Part shown: one piece after another, positions 28,777-37,498 of the stretch | Position numbering within the stretch: the first letter of the stretch is position 1 | Layout of the letters: the number at the start of each line of letters is the position of its first letter | Assembly (NCBI GenBank): GCA_948435735.1 | Contig: CAOJGX010000017.1 | Span: forward strand, 1 to 37,498 | Direction: 5' to 3' | Source: an uncultured Clostridium sp. | GTDB taxonomy: Bacteria; Bacillota; Clostridia; TANB77; CAG-508 | Length of the DNA: 37,498 nucleotides | The notes under the pieces: generated by a model | Database searches by the model: none | What the model was told of the DNA's origin: nothing | The model's input: only the letters and a program-made list of their open reading frames with translations | Program-made: the position numbers and the translations under genes

Positions 28777-30312
28777 TTAATTTTGGCTTAGTAAACTTTC
28801 ACCAGTCATTTCTTCTGGCTTTTCTAGTCCCATAATTTGTAACATGGTTGGTGCTAAATCTGCTAATCTTCCTTCTTTTAGTTTGGCGTTTCCAATTCCA
28901 ACAATAGCAAGTGGCACAGGATTTGTGGTATGTGCAGTTAGTGGCTCACCTGTTTTGTAGTCAATCATTTGCTCAGCATTTCCGTGATCTGCTGTGATAA
29001 GTAAAGTTCCTCCTACACTTTCAATCGCTTCGACTACTTTACTGACACATTCATCAATGGTTTCTAATGCTTTTATTCCTGCTTCCATATTTCCTGTATG
29101 ACCTACCATATCTGGATTGGCATAATTTAGAATAATACAATCATATTTTTGAGATTGGATAGCTTCAATGACTTTTTCTGTGACTTCACACGCACTCATT
29201 TCTGGCTTCAAATCATAAGTTTCGACTTTTGGAGATGGCACCAAAATTCTATCTTCTCCTTCATATTGTTTTTCTTCACCGCCATTGAAGAAAAAGGTAA
29301 CATGTGCATATTTTTCAGTTTCTGCAATACGTAATTGTGTTTTTCCTTTTTGGCTAATATATTCTCCAAAAGTATTTTTGATTTCATCTTTTTTGAATGC
29401 GATTTCAACATTTGGCATGGTTTCGTCATAGGGTGTCATGCAGACAAAAAATGTGTTTAATTTTTCTGTTTCAAATCCTTTAAATTCTTTATCAACAATG
29501 CTTCTGGTTATTTCTCTTGCTCTGTCTGGTCTGAAATTAAAGAAAATAATGGAATCGTTTTGTTCTATTTTGGCAACTGGTTCTCCATTTTTATTGGTGA
29601 TAACGGTTGGAACAACAAATTCATCAAAGACTTCTTTTTGATAGGATTCTTCAATTGCATTGGTTGCTGTCAATGCCTTTTCACCTTCCCCATGAACCAT
29701 GGCGTTATAGGCCTTTTCTACTCTTTCCCATCTTTGGTCTCGGTCCATGCTGTAAAATCGACCAGAAATTGTTGCAATTTCGCCAATTCCTTTTTCTTTC
29801 ATTTTGCTTTCTAAATCAGAAATATAGCTTTCCCCTGAGGCTGGTGGTGTATCTCTACCATCTAAAAAGCAGTGTACATATACATTTTCAAAGTCTTTTC
29901 TTTTTGCCATTTCAAGCAAAGCAAATAAATGTCTGATGTGGCTGTGAACACCCCCATCGGATAATAAGCCCATGATATGTAGTTTAGAATTATGTTTTTT
30001 ACAGTTTTCAATGGCTGCTACCAATTCAGGTTTGCTAAAAAATTCTCCTTCTTCAATTGATTTTGTGATTTTGGCTAAATCTTGATAAATAATTCGGCCG
30101 GCACCTATATTGGTATGCCCTACTTCTGAATTTCCCATTTGACCTTCTGGTAAACCAACATCTGCTCCACTTGTGTGGATGACTGTATTGGGATTTTCTG
30201 TGAGAATTTTATTTAAGTTTGGAATATTGGCCATTTTGACTGTATTTCCTTCTTGTTTTTCATTCATTCCAAAACCATCTAATATCATTAGCATTGTTAA
30301 TTTTTTGTCCAT
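28777..30312 (-). CDS. gpmI: 2,3-bisphosphoglycerate-independent phosphoglycerate mutase
   Basis: [56 protein letters not shown]. Confidence 0.96.
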   Translation of the reverse strand: MDKKLTMLMILDGFGMNEKQEGNTVKMANIPNLNKILTENPNTVIHTSGADVGLPEGQMGNSEVGHTNIGAGRIIYQDLAKITKSIEEGEFFSKPELVAAIENCKKHNSKLHIMGLLSDGGVHSHIRHLFALLEMAKRKDFENVYVHCFLDGRDTPPASGESYISDLESKMKEKGIGEIATISGRFYSMDRDQRWERVEKAYNAMVHGEGEKALTATNAIEESYQKEVFDEFVVPTVITNKNGEPVAKIEQNDSIIFFNFRPDRAREITRSIVDKEFKGFETEKLNTFFVCMTPYDETMPNVEIAFKKDEIKNTFGEYISQKGKTQLRIAETEKYAHVTFFFNGGEEKQYEGEDRILVPSPKVETYDLKPEMSACEVTEKVIEAIQSQKYDCIILNYANPDMVGHTGNMEAGIKALETIDECVSKVVEAIESVGGTLLITADHGNAEQMIDYKTGEPLTAHTTNPVPLAIVGIGNAKLKEGRLADLAPTMLQIMGLEKPEEMTGESLLSQN

Positions 30313-30367
30313 TTCTTTTACTCCTTTTCAAAATAATAGATTTTCTATTATTAGTTCTTACTATATC

Positions 30368-31117
30368 TTATTCAAAATTTACGATTTTTGCGAATTCTTC
30401 TGGTTTTAAACTTGCTCCACCAACTAAGCCACCATCGATGTCTGACATGGAAAATAATTCTTTGCTATTTTCTGATTTGACACTTCCGCCATATTGAATG
30501 ATGACTTCATCTGCTATATCTTTTCCATAAATTTTTTCAATTTCAGCACGAATTTGTTTGATACTGTTGTTAGCATCATCTGAAGTGGCTGTTTTTCCTG
30601 TTCCAATTGCCCAGATTGGCTCATAGGCAATGATAGTGTTTTTCACTTGTTCGTCTGTTAAACCTTCTAAGGCAAGACGTGTTTGCGTTGTTATGATGGT
30701 TGAAGTTTCTCCTGCTTCTCTTTGTTCTAGGGTTTCACCAACACATACGATTGGCTTTAAGTGATTGGCAAAAGCTGCTTTTATTTTTTTGTTGACTGTG
30801 TCATCGGTTTCTGCAAAATATTGTCTTCTTTCTGAGTGACCTATTATGACATATTCTACTCCAATTGATTTTAGCATTTTACCTGATACTTCGCCTGTAT
30901 ACGCACCATTTTCTTCCCAGTGCATATTTTGTGCTCCTATTTTTATATTGGTTCCTTGGGCACAATTTAAGCAGTAAAATAAATCTGTGTAGGGAACACA
31001 TAAAATGACTTCATTTTTTGTATTTTTTACCAAAGCTTCAAAAGCCTCAATGTATTCAATTGCTTCATTAGGAAGCATATTCATTTTCCAATTTCCTGCG
31101 ATTACTTTTTTGCGCAT
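30368..31117 (-). CDS. tpiA: Triosephosphate isomerase
   Basis: VIAGNWKMN, VIIGHSERRQYF, IIAYEPIWAIGTGKTA, IQYGGSVK. Confidence 0.97.
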   Translation of the reverse strand: MRKKVIAGNWKMNMLPNEAIEYIEAFEALVKNTKNEVILCVPYTDLFYCLNCAQGTNIKIGAQNMHWEENGAYTGEVSGKMLKSIGVEYVIIGHSERRQYFAETDDTVNKKIKAAFANHLKPIVCVGETLEQREAGETSTIITTQTRLALEGLTDEQVKNTIIAYEPIWAIGTGKTATSDDANNSIKQIRAEIEKIYGKDIADEVIIQYGGSVKSENSKELFSMSDIDGGLVGGASLKPEEFAKIVNFE

Positions 31118-31135
31118 ATTTTTTCCTCCTCCTTT

Positions 31136-31642
31136 TTATTTTTCTAGGTTGTCTAAAATTTCCGATACACTTGAAATACTGCAAAGATGAGCATTTTTAA
31201 ATCTTAAATCAAAGGTTACATCTTTTCCAAACCAGTCTGGTGGCGTAAATTTACTAGCTATTTCTTCGGTCGGGAATTCCACTTCCACCACTTCTAAGCC
31301 TTTCAAAAAGCCATCAAACAAATCAATTTCCGCTGTTAATTCGTCCTTTAATGGAACTAAATAACGTCTTTTTTCAATCATTCTTCCATCAATTTTGGTT
31401 TTTAAATGATGATACGCTTCTTGCGTCAAAGGAAGTTCTACTTCTTTGGCAACACTGGCAACTTGACGTTCTGTTTTTTGCCTAAATTTATAACATAATA
31501 GATATTGTTCATTATATTTTCTTATGCGTAGTGTTGGGGTAGCGATTGTGTTTAAGTAACCTTGTTCAATTTGTATTTTGGGATAGGTTTCTAAATTTTG
31601 TGGTAATGTTTTAATGAGAAACTTTTTTTCTATTTCTTTCAT
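31136..31642 (-). CDS. CYTH-domain protein
   Basis: MKEIEKKFLI, QGYL, RIRK; EVELPL; EIDLFDG, EVEFPTEE. Confidence 0.88.
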   Translation of the reverse strand: MKEIEKKFLIKTLPQNLETYPKIQIEQGYLNTIATPTLRIRKYNEQYLLCYKFRQKTERQVASVAKEVELPLTQEAYHHLKTKIDGRMIEKRRYLVPLKDELTAEIDLFDGFLKGLEVVEVEFPTEEIASKFTPPDWFGKDVTFDLRFKNAHLCSISSVSEILDNLEK

Positions 31643-31645
31643 TTT

Positions 31646-32212
31646 TTACACCTTTTTAAATAGATTAATTTTTTGCTTGATTAACGTAAGTAATTTCTGT
31701 TTTGAAGCTTCTGTATAATCATTGACAAATACAAAATCAAATTGATTTTGCAATTCTTGATTATGGGAATATTCTTCTACCTGTTCTTGCATTTCTGTTA
31801 ACCTTTTCTGATAGACTTCTTTAGGAAGATTTCGCTTTTTCAATTCTAATCTTGCCCTTTCTATATCATGCGGAACCATATAGATAGTAAGTAAATCTTT
31901 GGCACATTTTTTGAGTTCATAAATGGTTGTATAATGTACTTCTGTTACTCTGTTTTCAAGTGATTGCAAATATTCTTTTCGATAAGCATATTGGGCTCCT
32001 AAAAATTCAAAATTAACCTGTGTAATACCTAATTGCTTCATCTCCTCAAATTGCACATCCGAAACAAATTCCTTATCAATTCCATTGATTTCACCAACTC
32101 TTTTTTCTCTTGTTGTCACAATCGGCAAATTTTTAAATCCTAATTCCTCCGCTATCACCTTTTTAAAAAACGATTTTCCTACTCCTGTTACGCCAGTTAA
32201 TCCAATTAACAT
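31646..32212 (-). CDS. Guanylate kinase-like NMP kinase / P-loop protein
   Basis: P-loop GLTGVTGVGKS, VTTREKRVGEINGIDKEFVSDVQFEEM. Confidence 0.75.
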   Translation of the reverse strand: MLIGLTGVTGVGKSFFKKVIAEELGFKNLPIVTTREKRVGEINGIDKEFVSDVQFEEMKQLGITQVNFEFLGAQYAYRKEYLQSLENRVTEVHYTTIYELKKCAKDLLTIYMVPHDIERARLELKKRNLPKEVYQKRLTEMQEQVEEYSHNQELQNQFDFVFVNDYTEASKQKLLTLIKQKINLFKKV

Positions 32213-32230
32213 GTTAAATAATCTCCATTA

Positions 32231-32845
32231 CTACTTTATTCTTTCTGCCACCATTCTGTTATTTTTTCTATAAAACATAAATTCTTTTAAATTTTGAAAT
32301 ATTTCATCATATTGAGATTTTAATTTAATGGTGTATGGAAAACGTGTGACATTCATTTCAAAAAAACCTTTAGTTTCATCAAAAGTCGCTGCTCCTAGTT
32401 TTTTAACTTCTCTACCATCAATTTCTACTATACTATCATCCTGTAGCATTAAAGCAAATATACTTACCTCAGCTTTTAACCTTTTCCTTAATTTTTTATC
32501 TTCTAAATCAGTATAATCTATTCTGATTGTGCCTAAATAATAAGCATTTGCCATATAATATTCAGGTATTTTTAATTCTTCGCCTCCTTCACGAACAACA
32601 CATTGGATTGGAAGTTCTCCTGATTGTACATGACCAGAAAGCACATCTATTTTCCCTGGATCTAAAAATTGCTCTCCTCTTTTCTCAAGTAAAATTTTTT
32701 TATTTTTGCCATCTATTACAAAACAAGAAGCACATTTTATCCAAGGAATATCTTTGTCACTACATGTTAAACTATAATATTCTCTTTTGGAAATTGTTCC
32801 TATTTTTTCTTTCTGTTCTGTAAATATATCAATCATTTCTACCAT
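32231..32845 (-). CDS. NUDIX hydrolase
   Basis: GHVQSGELPIQCVVREGGEELKI NUDIX-like box; ILLEKRG. Confidence 0.82.
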   Translation of the reverse strand: MVEMIDIFTEQKEKIGTISKREYYSLTCSDKDIPWIKCASCFVIDGKNKKILLEKRGEQFLDPGKIDVLSGHVQSGELPIQCVVREGGEELKIPEYYMANAYYLGTIRIDYTDLEDKKLRKRLKAEVSIFALMLQDDSIVEIDGREVKKLGAATFDETKGFFEMNVTRFPYTIKLKSQYDEIFQNLKEFMFYRKNNRMVAERIK

Positions 32846-32939
32846 TTTTATTTCTCCATTTTTTATATTTTACTCCATCTTCTTTCGTCTACTTTCTATA
32901 CTTTTGTAAAATATTACATTAAGAAAAAATAAATAGTAT

Positions 32940-34128
32940 TTAATCAGCATCCTCCAAAGCCTCAATCCCCGGCAACTTCTTCCCCTCTAAAAACTCTAGC
33001 GAAGCTCCTCCACCTGTTGAGATATGCGTAAATTTCTCTGCTAAGCCTGCTTTTTCAACAGCAGCTGCCGAATCTCCTCCGCCTATGATTTTTACAGCAT
33101 CACAATCAGCTAATGTTTGTGCAATCGAATTGGTTCCAATCGCAAATTGCTCAAACTCAAATAATCCCAAAGGTCCATTCCACACGACTGTTTTTGCATT
33201 TCTTAATTCTTCTGCATATAGTTTTATGGTCTCTTCACCAATATCAAATCCTTCCCAGCCATCTGGAATTTCAGTATATTTTACGGTTTTACTTTCGGTA
33301 TCAGCTGCAAATTCTCTGCCAATTTTTGTGTCAACTGGTAACATAAATTTTACACCTTTTGCTTTGGCTTTTTCCATCAATTCTTTGGCTAATTCTAATT
33401 TATCATCTTCACAAATGGAATTTCCAACCTTGTATCCCATGGATTTGAAGAAAGTATACGCCATGGCTCCACCAATTAATAAGGTATCTACTTTTTCTAA
33501 TAAACTGTTGATTACACCTATTTTATCAGAAACCTTTTTTCCTCCAAGAATCGCCACAAATGGTCTTCCGTGGATTTTCTAAAGCCGTTCCTAAAAAGTT
33601 TAATTCTTTTTCAATTAGAAAACCTGATACGGCTAGCAAGAAAGTTGCCACACCTGTTGTTGAACTATGTGCTCTATGGGCTGTTCCGAAAGCATCATTG
33701 ACGAAAATGTCTGCTAAAGAAGCAAATTTTTGGGATAAGGCTTCGTCATTTTTCTCTTCTCCTGATTCAAATCGAACATTTTCAAGAAGCATCACTTCAC
33801 CTTCTTTTAATTCAGAAGCAAGTTTCTGAGCATCTTCTCCAACAACGTCTTTGCTAAGTTTTACTTCTTTTCCTAGCAATTTAGAAAGTTCATCTGCTAC
33901 GATATTTAAAGAAAATTCTGGTTTTACTTCTCCTTTTGGACGCCCTAAATGGGAACATAAAATGATTTTACAATTGTTTTCAATGAGATATTGAATCGTT
34001 GGCAATGCAGCAACGATTCTTCGATTGTCTGTGATCTTTCTGTTTTCGTCATAAGGTACGTTGAAATCGCATCTGACTAGAACTTTTTTGCCTTTTAAAT
34101 CAATATCTTTTATTGTTTTTTTGTTCAT
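32940..34128 (-). CDS. pgk: Phosphoglycerate kinase, encoded in two frames joined by +1 shift at CGG 33568-33570
   Basis: ORF 33526-34128 ([24 protein letters not shown]...[12 protein letters not shown]) and ORF 32940-33557 ([14 protein letters not shown]...[22 protein letters not shown]) are the two PGK halves. +1 at CGG gives ENP(x)[15 protein letters not shown]. Confidence 0.96.
33568..33570 (-). other. Putative CGG +1 recoding site (PGK)
   Basis: aat cca CGG a|aga cca ttt gtg gcg att; restores the conserved RPFVAILGG segment. Confidence 0.9.
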
Positions 34129-34197
34129 TTGAGGTTTCTCCTTTATCTTTTTAAATATACAAATGGGCGGGTCAAGACCACGCCCCTACCTGATGTT

Positions 34198-35214
34198 TTA
34201 ATTTAATTCTGCAAAATATTTGATGGTTCTTACCATTTGACTGGTGTATGAATTTTCGTTGTCGTACCATGCTACTACTTGTACTTGGTATAATCCATCT
34301 TGTATTTTCGTTACCATGGTTTGGGTTGCATCAAATAAAGATCCGTTTGTGATTCCGATGATGTCAGAAGAAACTAATGGCTCTTCCGTATAGCCAAAAG
34401 ATGCACTTTGTTGTGCTTTCATGGCTGCGTTGATAGATTCAACTGTGATATCGTTTCCTTTTACAACAGCGATTAATATGGTTGAAGAACCTGTTGGAAC
34501 AGGTACTCTTTGTGCTGATCCGATTAATTTTCCATTTAATTCTGGAATGACTAATCCAATTGCTTTGGCTGCTCCTGTTGAGTTTGGAACAATATTAACT
34601 GCTGCCGCTCTAGCTCTTCTTAAATCTGCTTTTCTGTGTGGACCATCTAATAGCATTTGATCTCCTGTATAAGCGTGAACAGTTGTCATAATTCCTGATT
34701 GAATTGGTGCATAATCATTTAATGCTTTGGTCATTGGTGCTAAACAGTTTGTGGTACAAGATGCTGCTGAGATGATGGTGTCTTGTGGTGTTAAAATATT
34801 TTCATTTACACCAAATACAACCGTTGGTAAATCATTTCCTGCTGGTGCAGAAATAACAACTTTTTTGGCTCCTGCTGCTATGTGTGCTGATGCTTTTTCT
34901 TTGGTTGTATAAAAACCAGTACATTCTAACACAACATCAACTCCAATTTGACCCCAAGGTAAATCCTTAGCATCTTTTTCGGCATATATTTTTATGGTTT
35001 TTCCATCTACAGTGATAGAATCTTCTCCTGCACTAACGGTATCTGCTTTTTCATATCTTTTTTGAGCAGAATCATATTTTAATAAGTGGGCAAGCATGCT
35101 TGGGCTTGTTAAATCGTTGATTGCAACAATTTCATACCCTTCTGCCCCAAACATTTGTCGAAAGGCAAGACGACCAATACGGCCAAAACCATTAATGGCT
35201 ACTTTTACTGACAT
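34198..35214 (-). CDS. gap: Glyceraldehyde-3-phosphate dehydrogenase
   Basis: [74 protein letters not shown]. Confidence 0.98.
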   Translation of the reverse strand: MSVKVAINGFGRIGRLAFRQMFGAEGYEIVAINDLTSPSMLAHLLKYDSAQKRYEKADTVSAGEDSITVDGKTIKIYAEKDAKDLPWGQIGVDVVLECTGFYTTKEKASAHIAAGAKKVVISAPAGNDLPTVVFGVNENILTPQDTIISAASCTTNCLAPMTKALNDYAPIQSGIMTTVHAYTGDQMLLDGPHRKADLRRARAAAVNIVPNSTGAAKAIGLVIPELNGKLIGSAQRVPVPTGSSTILIAVVKGNDITVESINAAMKAQQSASFGYTEEPLVSSDIIGITNGSLFDATQTMVTKIQDGLYQVQVVAWYDNENSYTSQMVRTIKYFAELN

Positions 35215-35321
35215 AATTTCCTCCTATTCTGATGTTTTTCTAACATCAATCAGATTTTAGTTTTTACAACTATTGTCATTTTATACCAATTTGTATTTTT
35301 TTTCAATAGCTTTTTTAAAAT

Positions 35322-36461
35322 TTATTGCACTTTTATATCATATATGGTTTCATTTCCTGCTATATCACTTACAAAAATTTGATAATTTCCTGCTGCTGTC
35401 AGCTTATATACGTTAATTTGCTCTGTTTTTTCAACGTAATTACTATTAAAATCAATGGAAAAAGCAAGCACATCAAGTGCATTTCCTTTGGCATCAAATA
35501 AATAGGCATTGACAACATACGAACCATCTGCAATTCCTTCAAATGGGCCAAAATTAATGGTTGCTTCTTTATTGGTGATTAGCGCATCATACCAGCGATA
35601 ATTGTTGCTGTCATAATAATTCCACACAGCATATCGAATGGAAGATACCTGGTTTGATAAATCACTTATTTTTCCCAAAAAATTGCTACGACTTTTGGTT
35701 GAGGTTACTTTGCCATAATAGCTTGTTAATGCCTCCTGCTTAATTTCATCTAAAACATTTCCTTTAGCATCGATTGCTTGTACCTTTAATTGATATTTGG
35801 TTCCTTCTTTTAAACCTGTAAATGTATAATTCGTATTGGTTGTGGTGGCATATAATTGATTATTGGCATAATATTTATATTTTACGGTATTTCGTGGATA
35901 TTCCAACACTTTTAGGGATACAGTGGATTTGGTTCGATCAATTCCGTAGAAATAATAACTATCATGATAGACACTTTTATATTCTATGTTTAATTTTTGT
36001 GCATATTTGTCTACTCTAATCTCTTTTACTTCTACATTATCTTTATAGTCTAAAACTAATGGCTTTTTATAAATTCCTCCATTTTCACAACCAATAATTT
36101 GAGGTGGCTCTTTGTCAATATTGCTGACTTCATACTCAACTTCTGTTTCATTTCCTGAGAAATCTCTTACTGTGATAAAATTTGTTTCATTTTCACTGAC
36201 TTCTTTTGTTAAAACTTTTTTATCTTCTGATAATACAAATCCACTGACTTGTTCGATTTCCTTATTTGCTGTAATCGTAATCATAACATTTTGATTGGTC
36301 CACTCTTCTATTGAATACGTCACATGACAAATTGGCGGATTGGCATCTCTAGTTAATTGAATGATCGTTTCATCAAAATCATATCTGTATTTAGCATAGG
36401 TATTGTGTGTTAGAATTACTGAAAAAATCATGATTAAAATTGCTATTTTTTGTATTTTCAT
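35322..36461 (-). CDS. Secreted Ig/FN3-like repeat protein
   Basis: Signal peptide, repeated beta-rich modules (GLKEGTKYQLKVQAIDAKGN; FEGIADGSYVVNAYLFDAKGN). Confidence 0.6.
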   Translation of the reverse strand: MKIQKIAILIMIFSVILTHNTYAKYRYDFDETIIQLTRDANPPICHVTYSIEEWTNQNVMITITANKEIEQVSGFVLSEDKKVLTKEVSENETNFITVRDFSGNETEVEYEVSNIDKEPPQIIGCENGGIYKKPLVLDYKDNVEVKEIRVDKYAQKLNIEYKSVYHDSYYFYGIDRTKSTVSLKVLEYPRNTVKYKYYANNQLYATTTNTNYTFTGLKEGTKYQLKVQAIDAKGNVLDEIKQEALTSYYGKVTSTKSRSNFLGKISDLSNQVSSIRYAVWNYYDSNNYRWYDALITNKEATINFGPFEGIADGSYVVNAYLFDAKGNALDVLAFSIDFNSNYVEKTEQINVYKLTAAGNYQIFVSDIAGNETIYDIKVQ

Positions 36462-36959
36462 CTATTTTTCCTCCTTGTTTTGAATGGCATTTAGTTTTAA
36501 TTTTATTTCTATATTTTCTGCTAATGGTTGATCGATTTCCCTCCATTGTAAATATAATTTAAAATGTCTACTTTGTTGTTCTAATTTTTTTAAATTGATT
36601 GGATTTGTTTTTCCTTCAACTAACTGCATTTCTGTATTATTTTCACAGTCAAACAGGAAATAGCTGACGGGAAAATCCTCGGTAGAAACATCAATTTGTA
36701 TGACATAACTCAAATCTACTTCGTTTATTTTATCTTTATCGAAATTGTGAATAGTAAAATTATATTCGATAGGAAAAGAATTTTGGTCAATTTGCTTTTG
36801 AATTATCTCATCTTTTTCTAATCGAATGATCGCTTTTGCAATACCAACTTGAGCCTTACCTGCTGCACTATAATCATATTTGGATATGGCTACATTATTT
36901 ATGAAAAGAACCACGATACTAATGATGATAATCACAAAATCCTTCTTGCTTTTCTTCAT
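36462..36959 (-). CDS. TasA/camelysin-like secreted protein
   Basis: N-terminal signal-type helix, AISKYDYSAAGKAQVGIAKAIIRLE and beta-rich body; adjacent to a SipW-type peptidase. Confidence 0.55.
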   Translation of the reverse strand: MKKSKKDFVIIIISIVVLFINNVAISKYDYSAAGKAQVGIAKAIIRLEKDEIIQKQIDQNSFPIEYNFTIHNFDKDKINEVDLSYVIQIDVSTEDFPVSYFLFDCENNTEMQLVEGKTNPINLKKLEQQSRHFKLYLQWREIDQPLAENIEIKLKLNAIQNKEEK

Positions 36960-37401
36960 GCTTTTCCTCCTTTCTTAGTATTTTTGCTACATACAGTATG
37001 AACCATAAAATGATATATCCAGCAATAACTAACCTTAAATAATACAAAATGAAGATCCCTAACGGTTTGGAATGATAGATTACTTTCCCCTGAATATTAT
37101 TCACATTTGTACTTTCATCCGCAATTTGATTGCCGTCTCCTTTGGTGATAAAATCTCGCTCGTCAAGATATTCTATTCGGTGTGTAATTAAATTGCCATA
37201 TACATCTACATAGGTAGCAATGTCACCTACTTGATAAACCTTCTTTTCTTTTATTATGATTAATTCATCTTTTTCAATCGTTGGCTCCATACTTCCAGTC
37301 ATCACAAGTAAAAATCCATAGCCACCTAGTTTTACGACATGGTCTTTTCGAATGTATTTGGCATAACACACATACAGCAAAATCATGATTAAAATAATCA
37401 A
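36919..37401 (-). CDS. Signal peptidase I, SipW-like
   Basis: LVMTGSMEPTIEKDELIIIKEKKVYQVGDIATY, THRIE, TKGDGNQIADE. Confidence 0.9.
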   Translation of the reverse strand: MIILIMILLYVCYAKYIRKDHVVKLGGYGFLLVMTGSMEPTIEKDELIIIKEKKVYQVGDIATYVDVYGNLITHRIEYLDERDFITKGDGNQIADESTNVNNIQGKVIYHSKPLGIFILYYLRLVIAGYIILWFILYVAKILRKEEKHEEKQEGFCDYHH

Positions 37402-37498
37402 AATTGTGCGTTTTAAAATGATTATACTTTTTCTTATTTTTCGTTCCTCCTTGTATAATATAGTTAGGTTTTTAAATAAAGGATTTACCTATAAACCT

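Noticed and set aside
29149-29936. Several ORFs overlapping gpmI, including 29208-29429 (-)
   Set aside because: Alternative-frame artefacts within an intact conserved gene.
5938-34128. Frameshifts as random sequencing or assembly errors
   Set aside because: All eight are +1, all coincide with an in-frame CGG in the upstream phase, one gene needs three, and dozens of out-of-frame CGGs show no disruption. Random or motif-based base errors would not respect reading phase. Raw-read checking is still recommended.
5938-34128. Simple sense-codon reassignment of CGG (e.g. to Gln or Trp as reported in some bacteria)
   Set aside because: Reassignment keeps the frame; here the frame changes by +1 at every site in conserved genes.
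1-37498. CRISPR arrays, tRNA or rRNA genes
   Set aside because: No regularly spaced direct repeats of CRISPR type and no recognisable tRNA (TTCGANNCC) or rRNA segments were seen.

Overview
AT-rich Firmicutes/Clostridia-like chromosomal window from a probable spore-former (dpaB/spoVFB, spoVB-like, HU). Most genes are on the minus strand. Contents include a TnpV-like remnant, an rlmD-type methyltransferase, three NUDIX genes, RhuM, RNase R, SecG, a standalone VirD4/TraG-like ATPase, a class D sortase with a likely substrate, a large repeat-containing GH25 wall protein, pfkA, a polysaccharide deacetylase, a GH25-LysM protein, an MTA/SAH nucleosidase-like gene, a YezG/DUF600 gene, a gap-pgk-tpiA-gpmI glycolytic cluster and a SipW/TasA-like locus. 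The main observation: every broken conserved gene in the window is broken the same way. Six genes (HD-domain protein, RNase R, a membrane-anchored protein, GH25-LysM, YezG/DUF600, PGK) carry eight +1 frameshifts. At each one the upstream frame contains an in-frame CGG codon, and skipping exactly one nucleotide at CGG restores the downstream conserved frame. The YezG/DUF600 gene needs three such shifts. In a hand scan, the other recognisable genes had no in-frame CGG, although out-of-frame CGG is common. This suggests CGG is a general +1 frameshift (quadruplet CGGN, or slip to GGN=Gly) codon in this organism. Four in-frame CGGs in two hypothetical ORFs (7291-7689 and 25064-25600) do not fit and are reported as exceptions. 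A separate in-frame TAG followed by a 57-codon Cys-containing extension lies at 575-577.
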